A stretch of 64,000 bases of DNA, from contig NC_085049.1 of NCBI RefSeq assembly GCF_963662255.1, positions 49,298,837-49,362,836 of the forward strand, written 5' to 3'. Positions 23,839-38,035 of the stretch are shown here, piece by piece; position 1 is the first letter of the stretch, and every line of letters begins with the position of its first letter. This DNA comes from Cinclus cinclus. Lineage: Eukaryota; Chordata; Aves; Passeriformes; Cinclidae. Under the pieces are notes generated by a model that saw only the letters and a program-made list of their open reading frames with translations, was not told where the DNA came from and searched no databases. The translations under genes and the position numbers were made by a program.

Positions 23839-25492
23839 CAACTATTTAAAAAACACCTTTTAAACCTGATAGTGAAATCATTATCTAAATATTTGTTCAG
23901 ATTTCCCTGTCCTGTAAAAGTGTCTGTATGCATTTTTTATTACAGTACAGCTACTTTGAGCAAAGCAATGACAGGGTTCACATGGTACTGAAGTCAACCT
24001 GCTACCTACAGAATCAATAGTTTTCTTAGAAACTTAGCGCTACCAAGGGAAAGGAGAGGAATCATTTTCCAAGTGTAGATAACTTGACTCTGCATTGCAT
24101 ACACAAAGAAAACAGATTTGGTAAACAAGACCAAGTGAATGATGCCCTGAGTTTGTAGGGCATAGATGAGCAGAAAACAGTACCAGAATAATCACAAAAA
24201 TGAGAAGATTTTGCTGTTTACATGAGAAAATTATTTGATTGAACTGAATTTCAAACTAAATGTTCATTAAAACTTATAGCATGACTTCAGATAAGGGTGT
24301 ATTTGACATTTCAGTTATCCTGGTACCATATACTAACATCTTCACATGAAACAGTGTACTATTCTGCAGAGGTATGTATGTATATATTAAGACTTCCAAG
24401 TTTTGGGGGAAAAACCCCGAACAATATATAAAAACAACTGCTTGTATTTCACCTTTTTAAACTAAATGTTACCTTCGTATTGAAATTTCATCATTCCAAA
24501 GCAAGCAAAGATAATATAACTTCACTTCTTTGACAGATTTAATTTATAGTTACATGTATACAGTGAGGAAATTGAAATTGAAATTAAATTGAAATTAAAA
24601 GCAAATTGAAGCTGCATAACAGAAAGTCCAGAACCACATCTTTTGACACCATGTCTAGAAAAAGTGCTTTATGTAAACTTGGAAGCAGTGAAAAAGTAAA
24701 AACAAAATTCCCACCATCACCTACTAAACCTTTTGGTACAGCACTTGAATTTGTATCTTTTGAAATTCACTTGTTCAAAAATGCTCAACAGACAACTACA
24801 GAAGAATAATTCAGAAAACCCAGTGATAATCTGTACCATGTATTGGAAGGTGTTAATTCTAAACCTAAATAGATGACAAGGAAGAAGTCGTTTGATTCAC
24901 ACCATGATCTTTTATCAAGTTAAAGCTTTCAAGTGTTAACACTGAAGCTAAAGGTACTGCTTTGAGACTTTTGTGGTCTAAATATAGAGAACTGCAAGTA
25001 TCCCAGGAATACTAGGAGACACAAAAGCAGCAAAAGAAAAGAAAACAATTCCTGATACTTTTGTCCTGATATTTCCATGACAAGGGTTGTGCAGTCTGCA
25101 TAAGACTGGAAGAACAAGTTCGCTTCTCAATACCATTGTTTTATGAGGGCAAATACACTTCTAAATGGATTTTTTCTTTTTGGAGTCACTGCTGTATATT
25201 CCTCAACAGCTACTGAAAACTGAAATTAACTACACTGAAAAAAAAGCAAACATTTATTTTCCTAGAATTATCATGAAACCCAGATACTTTCTCATCCTTT
25301 CATGAGGAATAGATTTTTACACCACAAATAAAGGGTTGGAATCTCAGTATATTTGAGACAACAAAAACCAACCCTCTGAGATTAGATGTAGTACAGCAGT
25401 AGAAAAGCCAAATAGTCCACACCAAAACCAATCCCAGGAACTGGGAAATAAAAAATTTTAACTAGTAACATGGCCTACATTCTGAATTAAAA

Positions 25493-25516
25493 CAAAACAA
25501 AACAAAAAAAACCCAC
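25493..25516 (+). repeat. (AAAAC)n simple repeat
   Basis: Consecutive AAAAC units ending in a run of A. A similar short tract lies at about 28999-29018. Confidence 0.85.
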
Positions 25517-26808
25517 AAAAGACTAATAAAAACCGTTAAAATTTAATTTTGTGTGTGTGTACATCTGTTAACAAAATGCATATATAGACAAAAACAGAGG
25601 AAGTCTCTCTCTGAAGACACTGTGTATACAAAGCTGAGTCATATCTCTGAATTTAGAACTTAAGAATCTGGAAGATGCTCCAACTTGGATAACAGCATAC
25701 ACTGCAGACAGCATTTTCATATTATTTATCTCAGCACCAGAAAGAGGGGCGTAAGTTTACATTTGAACCTTGGCCCAGTTCACAGTATCTGGAAACAAGT
25801 TTGCAAAGTCATTACAGATATTAACTTGAAGTACTGGCTGAACCTGAAGGTCACCAGAAGGGTGGCAATCACAGGGAAGGGCAGAGAAGTGGCCACTGAA
25901 TTTAATCAGTTCATTACAAACTGCTTACTGAGCTCACTGGAGACTTGCTTAGTGCAAACAAGTGGTCCCATCAGACTGCTCAGAAGACTGGACAGCCATT
26001 CCTGACTCCTAAAATGTGATGAGAGGAACCTGCCTAAAAAATGTTACGTATACATTTTAAATAAACATGCTCAGCGTGTCCTTCCTGGGAAACAAGGCCT
26101 AATTGCTAGTGGGGCCCCAGCTAACAGCACAACTGGTCTGCCAAGAACTTTTAACTAATTAGCTAACATTTAAGATTTCAGCTAAACCCAGCTGGTTAAA
26201 AAAAAATCCATACATGGTGGAGCTCAAATTAATTCCATGAGTATCTCAACTGAATGATAATAGGGAGCCAGAGACTGAACAAGCATCATTGTATTCATAC
26301 AGTTGTGTAAACCCTCATTTGAAAAAAACATGAAAAAATTAAAAACTGTCTTTTTTCAGTATGTATTTTAACTGCCTTTTTAAAAATAAAAAGCCTTTCA
26401 GAATTGTTTCACTGTTTATTTATTTAATACAAAGTATAGATGCACTTTTAAAAGCACATGTTTGTGGAACATTCATATTTCCGATAAAAATACATTTATA
26501 ATAACTCTGGCCAAACAATTAGACCTTAAAGAGACATTTAACAAATAAAAAAAATATAAAATTTTATTGCTATTTCCAATTTATTTTAAGTTTAAGTACA
26601 CTGAAACTGTAAAATCAGACCCTTCTCAGACCTTGTACTGCTTTCAATGTCTGGGAATATTTATTAAAATATTTTCTAACTGTAAAATAGTTCCACTCTG
26701 ATTTCCCAACAGTGTTGCTATTAACGCAGACAAGGCACTAATGCTGCCTCAAGATTACTTGTTGCTTCCAAATGTATGTAACTTTGCTTTGGCCTGTTTT
26801 TATCATTT

Positions 26809-26836
26809 GGGGGGGGGGGGGGGGGTGTGTGTGTGT
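26809..26836 (+). repeat. G17 homopolymer followed by (TG)n
   Basis: Seventeen consecutive G followed by a short TG dinucleotide run. The run length is likely to be variable and prone to sequencing error. Confidence 0.95.
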
Positions 26837-29800
26837 TTGGTATTTACCTTTCAGCAAAAATAACACTTACAGGCCAGGTAAGCAAAGGTATACATACCTG
26901 TACAGACAACATATTGAGAGATGGGATTATAGCTTTTATCTGGTTCTTGAATTATACGAATACACTTGTCAAAATAAGATATTGAAGAAAGTTCTGGTCT
27001 TTCTATTTTTCTTGAATGTCTTAAAAGAATACAAACCTGAAGCAAATCCAGTAGCATTAGAGTAATATTATGCTAAATTCAGTTGTGGTACACAGTATAA
27101 ATATGCCCTGTGTCAGCGGACAAGCCCCAGGGAAAACTTAGCAGTTGGCTGAACAGGTATGAACAGCCTGTGTACAGCCACCCCTCAATCACTCCTTCAT
27201 GCACCCTCACAATTTACACCCACTTTTGAACATGTAATTCAAACCCCAGATAAATGTAATGATAAAAAGCCGCAAGTTCACAGTTTTGGAAACCTATGTT
27301 GCAGTCCCCATAATCACTTGGGGGAGAATAGTAAAATGTGTGCAGCATGTGGCAGGTAATGGCAGGTCTCACCAGGTGCAGAGAAGCCCTGCCTGCCTGG
27401 GCAGGGACCCCTCACACAGCACCTGCTCTGCACCACGGGGGACTCTCCTCACCTCGAGACAAAACCAACAGGTAACTTTCCTCAAACCCCTTTCTCCACA
27501 GCTGAGGTACTACTGCAGCTCTCTCTTCTGAATCTCTGGTTTATAAGAGATAATGAAGGTTCCAAATTCAGCATTGGAACCAAAACTGTAGAAATTCAAG
27601 TGGGCCAATAATCTTTTCTCCTGTATGATTTTAAGACCAAAGGAGAACAAATCAAATTGCTTGAAAAACCAAGTCAAACTCACAGAGATATCTTACTCAG
27701 GCATTTTGCAAAATGCCATCCCACACCGTCAGTCACTGCTGTGTCTCAACATTCTGCCTCTGAACATTTAAAACTGAACAGAGACTGGCACAAGAAAGAC
27801 AGGCTTCTGTGATGACATTTAAATTTAAATCAAATAATGAAAAAAACGCAGGCACTTTCAAGGTTATGCTGCTTTGCAAAATCCAAAAGACTTTCACTTA
27901 CATATTCCTCTTTTGAAACACGAATGCTGCAGCACTTTTCAAAAAGAAATACTCCCACTATGAGCAGTATCATCACAGCTAGTAGCTGTGCAAAACACCA
28001 AGTTAAATCAAATCAGACCAGTTAGAGTTATCTGGCCTAACTAGACAATTATTTATCCTGAAATACATCAGTGATGATTTTAAGACAGCTAATATCAACA
28101 AGAGACCTAGGCAAATTTTTGATTTCCTCTTGCATTCCACGAAACCCAAGAATTTCTGATAGCTAGAGATGCTTAAAAATAAGTAACAAAAATAGTTGAG
28201 AAATAAATGACCAAAAGATTTTAAGCAAATAGAAGGAAACATTTATTTTCAATTTTCATCAGGACAATCCAGGGATCTTGGGATTTTTTTCTAAATAATT
28301 AACCAGTTTGCGAAGACTTTTTAATGTCCTTTAGCATGCAATAGCTCTTGCAGATAGCATCAAATCCAGCTTCTGATTCTCTCTTATGAAAGGCATCTTG
28401 GACTGACACACATCTTTGTTTCAAAAGTGTCAAATTCTCCAAAGCTATCAAAGTACTAAAACAAAAAGAAATCTTCCTATGTAAACAGTACTTTCTTCAC
28501 TTCTAAATATTGTACCTATATAAAAAACATATTTATGATGATGAAGCCAACATTCTATAGCACACCAACACACCACTGAATTTTGCACATCGCTGGTTGT
28601 TCCCAGCCTCCACTGCAACTTGCATGCCCAAGGAAGCACACTAAGTAGAATCCCATCTGTCTTCCTTCTTGGTATGCAGGAGAATAAAAGAAACAGTGTA
28701 GATAACAGTATCTGGTTAGTTTTAGTCCTCTTGTGTTCCAAGAAACCTCTGAAAGAAGCCAGCTCTAGAAATATTTGTATGTAGGTGGCCAGCTAAACTT
28801 AATAGTGCAAAGATGGAACAAGAAAAATTCCTACTTGCAGCATCTGAAAAGCAACTAAGCCTTCATATTTTGCCTTACCCGTATAGAGGGAAGGACATCT
28901 GAGAGGCAGCAGAGCAGTGTTTAGGTGAAAATAAACAGTGAGCGAAGAAAGTAAAGGAGAAAACACAAAGAAAGCCATATAGGGAAACATATGGCCTGTT
29001 AAAACAAAACAAAACAAAAACCAACCAACCTCAAAAAAAGACCAGCCAAAACAAACCAGCACCCAAGAAAAAATAGAAGTGGATCCTGGCATTGCCAAGA
29101 GGAATAGAAGGAAAAAATTCCAGCAGGAATGAAATAAAGCAAAACAAGAAGTATTTTTAAAGTGCATATCAAATGTTATTTTCATCATGCACTTCATGAA
29201 CGAGTGTTCATTTTGACGTTTGCAGCATATTGTGCAAAAGTGAAGGCTGAGTATCAAATATATCTCATTGCAGCTGCAGAGGTCATACTGTAACTCCAGC
29301 TGACAACACTGCTTGGAATGCTTTCCCATAGCAAGTCTCCAAATATTTGTGGTGATCTACAGAACCGTCATCAAGGTGCAAAATTGGGATTGAGTTACCA
29401 TGGTTGAGAAGAAGAGGCAGCAGCATGGAGGCAGAAGAGGAGGAGGGAGAAGGAAGATCATGCTGCTTGCTTCCCACTTTCCTCAGCTAACAAGAGGTAA
29501 TGCCACCAGCAGCTCACCAGCCCTCCTGCCTTTTGTCAAAAGCAGCATTGCTATATTTGGTTATAGTAGCACCACAAATAATTTTACCTGTTGATTTCTA
29601 TTTCAGCAGAATTTAAGAGTATGGACTTAAGAGGCTTGTTTTTCTCCAAGAACCACATGCTCACGTTTATATCAGAAAATTTTAAACCAAGATCGATTCT
29701 TTTCCTGTGCTAAACAGATCTTAGCATATATATAACTACTACATCACAGAACTTACTTGTAATTATATTACGTAATAATATAGTAAGCAGACCTCTCTGT

Positions 29801-32800
29801 AAAGCAACATTACTATTACAGAGCAGTCTAGCCTCACTCAGTAGTACTGAACTTAGTCTGACCCCCACTAGATACCAGCAATCTGCACTTCATAGCAATT
29901 GTTTACATGTTCAGTCCGCTTTGAATTTCTTTGAAAATGCTCTTCTTCCAAAAGAAAATTCATTCAAATTTGATAAGCAGTATCTTGTCTGCAACAAAGA
30001 GGTTTCAAATAATTCCTTTTTATACTCTTTTTGCTGTCAGATCCATTGTTTATTAAAAAGCCCACATTTCTGTGTCTTAATATCTGAATTGTACCCAAAT
30101 AACTCACTTTCATAAATATACAGCAACCCTTATGTGTCTAGAGATACTATGGCTACACGTACATGCATTTTAGAAGAACTCAAACATCTTCTATCCTGAC
30201 TCAGTCAGGGATAAGACTGAAAAACACATACAAACTAGGATCATTTGCACTGAAATGACGCAGTTTAGGATAGCCAACGAGAGACATGGCTTTAAGATAG
30301 GATAAGTAGATCATAAATTGCTTTAGTGTCACTTGAAAGTCTGGCATGTGCCAGAATAGGGTCAAACTAATAACAGAGAAAACCACTCCAGTAAAAGTTG
30401 AAAGAAAATAAAAATCGAGAAGCGCAGAAGTGACAATCTATACCACAACCTTGTTTTCTCCTAGAAAACAATCCTCAAAACCAACTTTGCTGCAAATTAA
30501 ATTATTTTTACATCAGGTAACTCAATAAATACCATATTCAGCTGTCAACAGCACTAATAATGCCATAGATTCCACAGTCTACAGAGAATCTATCACCACC
30601 TCTGTCATATAGCACTTTAGAATTGGTTGATGAGGCCCTCACATGTGACAGTATTCCCTCAGCCTTTGTGTAATTCAGAACTTGGTTGCTCATGTATCTA
30701 TCCAGAGCTGTTCTCCCATGTTCTAGTCCCACCTAGAAAACAGGAACTTACTGGTGGCAATGGGCAGTTAGAAGCTATCAGACAGGAAGGACCTGAGTGT
30801 TATTTCCTGTGATTCTATCCAAGCTCTCAGGTTTCCATATCTATCACTACTCTATTCAGAATTCAGATGTAAGGTATCTACTCTAAATTATTCTCATGAT
30901 ACCAATAAAACCACTGTTTTGTGAGAAACAAGTAAGATCTCTCCTATTCAGCTTCTCAAAGCAGGATGGTTTCTTTAGACATCAGCTCTACTATCAAATT
31001 CTTTTTCAGCCAAATAATTAAGAGTGCTCTGAGTATTGCAATGGGCATCAGTCCCTTGACCTTTCATTAGACTGAATGAACTGCTAAACTGTATTAAAAG
31101 AAAAAAAGATATTTTCCATAAAATCGTGTTCCTGAGAAAGATATCGCTGAACTTAAATTTCTCTTACATTTACCCCTAGAAGAACAGGAGCACTTACTAA
31201 ACACTAATACACTAACTAAAAATATTTAGGGTCATAAGTAGAGATGCACACTTTCCAATCTGAAAAAAGGCAGCTATAGAGCACACACTTTGTGCATTCT
31301 ACAGCGACCAGCTCTCCTTGACTCCCTCACCTGAACAAACATGCATGAAAATCGTTTAAGTCTTAGCTTCCTCTAACCCACCAACCATATTTTAGTGCGT
31401 ATTTCTGTCAGCTGGGTTTTATCCCCACATAGCATCACAGCTGCACAGTAGAAAAGATTAAACTCTACAACATAATGACATGATTTCAAAAAGGGAACTG
31501 GACCATCAACCTTAACAATTTGCTTAGCATTTAATTATTCTTAGGACATATTTATACACAGCAAAAACATGCTGGAAACATGACACTGCTACTTCGTAAA
31601 AGAAAAAGCCAACTGGTAACTACCTCACTGATCTCCCAGTTGGTCCACTACTTTACCTATCAGAATTTAGCTTTATCCTTGCAGATAACTAATACAAGTT
31701 TGGAGAAGGAGGAACTTTTATGTTGCATAGAGCATTACACTTTTGACTGGGAGGAGAGAGGACACTAGGGGACATGTGTTTTTTTTTTTTTCCAATCTAC
31801 TTTTCCAGAAAGAAGGCAGCAAATGGAAATTAACCGAAACAATCTCCTATAGCCTATGGTGACCTTTTCACAGCTCTCAAAACAAACACTGCAGCTTAAC
31901 CAGCATCAACTTGTAAGAGTCATTCACTCTTCTAGAAGAGCTGGATTGCCTTGGCTGGGGATATATCTTCTTTCCCTGTTTTCATTTTGTCACATGAGTT
32001 GTTTTATCCTTCTGAAGTCCTCACCTCATTTTCTTGAGTGGGTTGTATGATGTTTCATCTTTGCTTGCTTTTCCTTTTAATTCTACACATCCAGTTAACA
32101 TTTCCTAGTATTTAAATAAACATATTGGATCCTGACAAAAACATCCCTTCACCTTGCAGCATCTCTGTAAGACCAAACCCCATACCAGTCCGCATGTGGT
32201 TTAAAGCTTTACCTTGTCATTCAAAAATCCAAACTTCTAATTATTCACCAAAGATCCATTTCTGATATATCACTAGTAATATCACTTCCTAATCACTTAA
32301 TTAAAACCCTAACTAAGAACCAAGCTGAAGGAGAAAGGAGCCATCCCTGACATTTTTATTAGTGTGCTTTGCCTAAGTAATGTTTTGCTCTTTAGTATTA
32401 AAATGGGTTACAGCAAAAGAGTTCAGATTAGAAACTCACTAGTAAGTAAGAAACAGCTTCAGATGATCAAGTTATTAAAGCTTGGAGAGAAAACAGATTG
32501 AAAACAACTGCTTAGAAACACACTTCCTGGCACCAACACCCGCAGACATCATGAAAGAACACTGAACAGTACCAAGTGGTTCAGGCTCACGAGGTGGGAG
32601 ATGAAGCATAGGATTCCACCACTGAACAGGCAGCTCTACTCAGTCATGATTCTGGCTCAGAAGTACAAGTCTGAAAAGCAGCTTAGACTTTTTTTTAACC
32701 TGCATATCTATGCCAAGTGCTGTTGGCAAGCCAGGTCAGCTCAGTGACACAAAAGAGAATAAAGCCTCCAAAGCCCTTGAAGGCTATCCTTATGCCTATA

Positions 32801-34384
32801 GTTCCCACATTGTTGTGTGATCATTAGATAACACGAAGGAGGGAGGAGGGAAAACCAAGGGCGGAAGTATCTGCCTATTTCTGCAATAGTCTCAAATTAG
32901 ATCACTCTAATCATGTTGTCAAACTCCACTGAATTCTCTTGACTAGCTGTTGCCAGATGAGCACTGGTCCTGTACCACACACAGGAATCACTACCAGGCA
33001 GCACCCACAGCAGTCCCCCCAAGGTAATTAGAGCTGTAAGAAAACCACCTATCACTGAACATCTAGATATCTAACTACAGGCTTGCAGTATTGCCTCCAA
33101 GTCCTCTCTCAATCAGACAAGGATCACTCAGTCTTAATGGACTGTTACTAAAATAGGGAGATCCTGGGACAATGGCTTGCAAAGGCTTCAGCAAACAAGT
33201 TTGGCTGGGTTCACTTTCAGGTGTCTGGAGTCTGGAAGAACAGATGGGAGTCAGCAGCAAGCCTGTGGTTATACACAAGCATTTTAAAGTCTGCTTTAAA
33301 TATTAGGGGAAGGAGGGGATATACAACACAGGAAATTTTGGGCAGAAAGGAAAAGCGGGTGAGCTGTGTTTTACAGCAGCAGAGTTGGTCAAACTACTTA
33401 TTGTCTTCCTAAATAAACTGACTGAAGAGACTTTGAACTTGAGACGTTTTTCTGTTTCTCACTGTAATCATGTGCTTCAGCCTTTAAAACCTCTGAAATA
33501 AAGGTGTATTTTGAAAGTGTGCTAAGCCTGAGGTTTTGTATGGGTATCAAACTACTACACTTCTCAAACATAAAAGCTACCATACAAAGTTAGTCCAAGT
33601 ATCCAGTTAACATCTAGCCCATCTCCAGACATAAGATCTCCAAGGAGAATAGAAGTAGAGCAAATACATCCTACTTTTCATATAACACCTTTCCAACTAC
33701 TTTCATGGAGTTTCTTAATCAGATTCCATTTCTATGTATTTATTCTGCATGAGTATTTTTTTTTAATGTATCCACCCTCCATGGATTGCTCATCCCTTGA
33801 ACCCATGAGTAATTTTAGTATCTACAGCAACATTTGGCAAACCATTGTAATGCCTGCTACACAAAGGTATGAAAATGCTGTTCTTCCTTCTTTTTTCAGA
33901 AGAGGCAGGAAGAATATTCAAGAGAAGATGGCTATTCTGAAGGACAGAAAACTGAAATGGCACAGGAGATACTGCTGGGAGAAGCTGTCACAGGAGTGGT
34001 GAACACAGTGGAGGATAACAGGGACAGGGAATAGACCTGCAATGACAAGCCCACTGACCAGTAGAGCCCACAACCAGTACAATAAAATCCCAACAAGTGG
34101 GAGGCCATGCCGCAAATTCACTCAACCCACTAGCAATTAGCATGGGACCAAAGCAAAAACATCACTGAAGTGGTGACTCTCTGAGATATTCAGAGTTTTT
34201 TTCACAGAAGCTCCTCACCACCTCCAAATTCTGTACTTCTCGCAGACCTCCACCACATGGGTGCACTCACTCAGGAACATCTGAGTAGTGGCAGAGATTA
34301 CTTAAGAGTAATGTATGTGTACATTACAACACACATCTATAACTTATTTCAAGCTTCTTGTACCTAAAGGAGCCTATAGGGAAG

Positions 34385-34463
34385 CTGGAGGCATGTAGTA
34401 ACAAGGGCATGTAGTGAAAGAGGGAAGGTTTTGATTAGATATTAGGAAGAAATTCTTCACTGT
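34385..34463 (+). mobile_element. CR1 LINE 3'-type fragment
   Basis: Contains TTAGGAAGAAATTCTTCACT, a hallmark of the CR1 3' region. It precedes, rather than follows, ORF2-derived sequence in the same orientation, so it is a separate or rearranged insertion. Confidence 0.75.
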
Positions 34464-35640
34464 GTCATCTACAGGGTAACCAAGGAATCAGGCCCACCCA
34501 GCATGGGTTTAGGAAAGGCAGGTCCTGCTTAACCAACCTGACCTCCCTTCTATGACCATATGACCCATCAACTGGATGAGAAAAGTTGTGAATGTTGCCT
34601 ATCGGGACTTCAGAAAAGCTTTTGACACGCTCCTCTCAGCATTTTCCTGGAGAAACTGGCTCCTCATGGCCTGGTCAGGCCATTCTTTGCTGGATAAAAA
34701 ACCGTCTGCGTAAATGCACCCAGAGAGCAGTGATCAACAGAGTTACATCCAGCTGGTGGTTGGCACTCCCCAGGGCTCTGCACTGGGGCCAGTCCTGTTT
34801 CTTATCTTTATGGGTGACCTGGCTGAGGGGATCTAGGGCACCCTCAGTCAGTTTGCAGATAACACAAGTTCGGCAGCAGTGTTGATCTGCTGGAGGTCAG
34901 GAAGGCTCTGCACAGGCATCTCCACAGGCTGGATCAACGGGCCAAGGCCAGCTGGATGAGATTCAATGATCCAAGTGCTGGAACCTACACCCCATGGTGT
35001 AGGTCACAACAACCCCATGCAGTGCTAGAGGCTGGGGACAGAGTGGCTGGAAACTGCCCAAGGGATAAAGTAGCTGGGGATGCTGGTGACAGTGGCTGAA
35101 CATGAGCCAGCGTGTGCCCAGGTGGCCAAGAAGGACAAGAAGGACAAAAGTATCCCGGCCTGGATCAGCAATAGTGTGGCCAGCGGGACAGGGCAGGGAT
35201 TGTCCCCCTGTACTTGGCACTGGTGGCACCACACCTTGAGTGCTGCGTCTGGTTCTGGGGCCATGACTGCAAGAAAGACATTGAGGTGCTGGAGAATGCC
35301 CAGAGAACGGCAGCAAGGCTGGGGAAGGGTCTGGAGCACAAGTCCTATGAGGAGTGACTGAGGGAGCTGGGGTTGTTTAGCCTGGAGAAAAGGAGGCTCA
35401 GGAGAGACCTCTCTCCAGCTCCCTGAAAGGAGGCTGTAGCCAGGTGGGGGTTGGCCACACCAGAAACACGCTGCCCAGAGAAGTAAGTAGTATATGCCCC
35501 ATTCCTGGAATTGCTCAAGGTCAAGTTGAACACAGCTCTGAATAACCTGATCTAAGTACAGATGTCCTTGCTCATTACAGAGGGGTTGGATTAGATAACC
35601 TATGAAACAGGTCATCTCAAATACTCTATAATTCTAAGGT
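34464..35640 (+). mobile_element. CR1 LINE, 3' part of ORF2 plus 3' UTR, degenerate
   Basis: About 1.2 kb of CR1. Broken frames resemble the non-LTR reverse transcriptase: RKAFDTLL near 34.61 kb, GTPQGSALGPVLF near 34.76 kb, then NNPMQC and CAQVAKKDKKD in the C-terminal part. Each is separated from the next by stops or frameshifts. The 3' portion (GGGTTGTTTAGCCTGGAGAA, then GAGGGGTTGGATTAGATAAC) ends near TAATTCTAAGG, the CR1-type tail. It is not autonomous. Minus-strand ORFs of 196 and 117 codons here are antisense artefacts. Confidence 0.93.
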
Positions 35641-37903
35641 TAGAATTAGAATCTCCTAGTTCAGTTTCCTTCTTAAATAATTTTAGATTTTGAGACATGT
35701 AAGCCTGAAATTATCAAAGTGTGCTATCATGTAATATTTTTCCTATGAATTTAAAAATACAAATTATCAAATTAAAAATTGTAAACAAATTATATGTATT
35801 AACTAATTTTGCATATTTGGATGATTTAAAAGAGTTGTGCTACTTCAATAAGAAAATTCCAAATGGGAGGAAGGGCGGGAGGAAGGCCTAAGAAAACTTA
35901 AGATGGCAGCAGAAGAAGCAGAAACAAGATCGCCAAGTCTACAGTTTGAGAAGCACTACAAAGCTGTGCAACAAGCAGTTCCACAAGAGGATGACAAAGG
36001 GAAGCACAGGTCAGACTCTCTCCAGCCCTTCATTAAGAAGCTTAGAAACACACCAGAACTTATTCCCTGTCTTCTCTCTTGCACAAAAATAGGAGCTAAA
36101 AGTAAAATATATTAGATTCAGTCACAGACACACACAAACACACATTCTCATGCCTCCCAGGAATGCACCCTCACTAAAGTATATGCTGGATCCAGCACAT
36201 ACTATGGACTAAATTAAAATAATTTCCAGTCTCTGGTAGTTTATTGTATTATCGTTTCATCTTCCCCCAGTTTTGCTTCAGCTGAAAATTGTGGTTTGTA
36301 GAATTCAATTTTCTAAATTATCTGAAGCTGAGATCCTGGGAAGCAGTTTGAAGAAGATCCAAACTCTATGGGACTCATCAGACATAAATATTCCTCCACT
36401 CATTTCAGATTACCCTTTCCAGTTGTATATGGAAATGCTTCAACAGCTTGTCTTCAATGCACCTTAGAAACACTGCTCTTCCAACACCTTAGATGTCTCA
36501 CATCCCTAAGGACTATATTATAACAAAAACCCCATTTCTCTAAAGGCTATCTGTAGAAAATATCCAGAGAGGTTCTGAGAGACTAAGAACCAGACAGATC
36601 TCAGATATTCAAGTCAGTAGTTAAAAATTATTCAATGGAAAGGGACACTGCTCTCTCAACAAGTGCCTACGTTTGGCTTCAGTGCCAAATCAAGATCATT
36701 TAACTAAACTTTTTCCTATTGTGGAATAAAGGCAGGTGTACCTCCACTAAACTGAAGAAAAGCTTATATTATCTCATTCTGCAGGAAAATTCTTTTCATA
36801 GTATAGCCAAGAAGTAAGTACTTCCAGAACTCATGCAAGGGGGATTACAGCATCAAACATCTGCAGAGCATAGAAAGGCCTATTACAAAGTTAGTGGTCA
36901 CATAGTGCTCCAGGAATACCAAGGATATACAAAGCACAAGAGGCTGTGAACACCTCAAAAAAAAAAAAAAGTATCCAGATAAAATTATATACTAGAGTCC
37001 TCAGAATTTTTCACTTCCCTTTAGTAACACTCTTGAAACAAACTATCAATTTTCATTTTTCACTGCTGCAATTAGTGCATAATTAGATTATGAAATTCTA
37101 CTTCCTATTTTATCCAAAACTTAAACTGGATCAGATGTCACAATGAGTCTGGCAAAATTAATTAATTTTGTGTTTGCCCAAAGGTTTTAAAAAGGACTTT
37201 AGCACCTGCTTAGCTGCAACAACAATGTGCTGAACAACGTATGCCACACATTTTCTCAAAAGAATCACAATTTCGGGCTCAAACACACAACCTCTCAAAA
37301 AATGTGGTTTTAGCACACCTTCAGTGGCCCTCAACAGACTTCAAAAATAACAAAACCACTCCTGGAATTCAGTAGTGAGAAAACTTGAACTAATACTGAA
37401 ACAGGCATCGAGTTTCTTCTGTAGGCTTTTGCTCCACAGCCAAAAAAACTAGTCAACTGTTCTATATCATAGCTGAAATACAAACGTTTCAAGACTGCAA
37501 ATACAACTGTAAAACTTCTCCTACACATAGACTTATCCCAGGATAATGTTTCAGACTAAAAATATATGTAATTTGGAATATTGTCCTTGTGCCTTCTCCC
37601 ATAAAAACCTTTCTACAGAAAAAACAATGCAAAGAAATAATCTCACAGTCAAAGGCAGTCTTATGTTTGTGTTTATATCTACCCAATATACAATGTAAAA
37701 AAACTAGAAAGAGGAAACGCAACACACAAAGTTATAGACACAGCATACTTCACAATCAACACACAATATAAAAGCATTCTTCCTCACTACACATCCCAGA
37801 AGCAACTAAAAACACAATTTATGAATACCATCTGCTTCTATTGTGTCTCTAGCAATGTATTAGCAAAATACACGGATTTTAAAAATAGAGGAAAAAAGTC
37901 TTA

Positions 37904-38035
<132 letters not shown>

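Noticed and set aside
25685..26005. 106-codon plus-strand ORF in intron 2
   Set aside because: No similarity to any family I recognise. Isolated, so treated as chance, though the interval is a little GC-richer than its flanks.
28799..29329. 176-codon minus-strand ORF, the second longest
   Set aside because: Rich in Phe/Leu/Cys, partly translated from the complement of an AAAAC repeat. No domain, no splice or promoter context. Probably chance.
35025..35615. 196-codon minus-strand ORF
   Set aside because: It lies entirely antisense to a CR1 fragment and has no recognisable domain.
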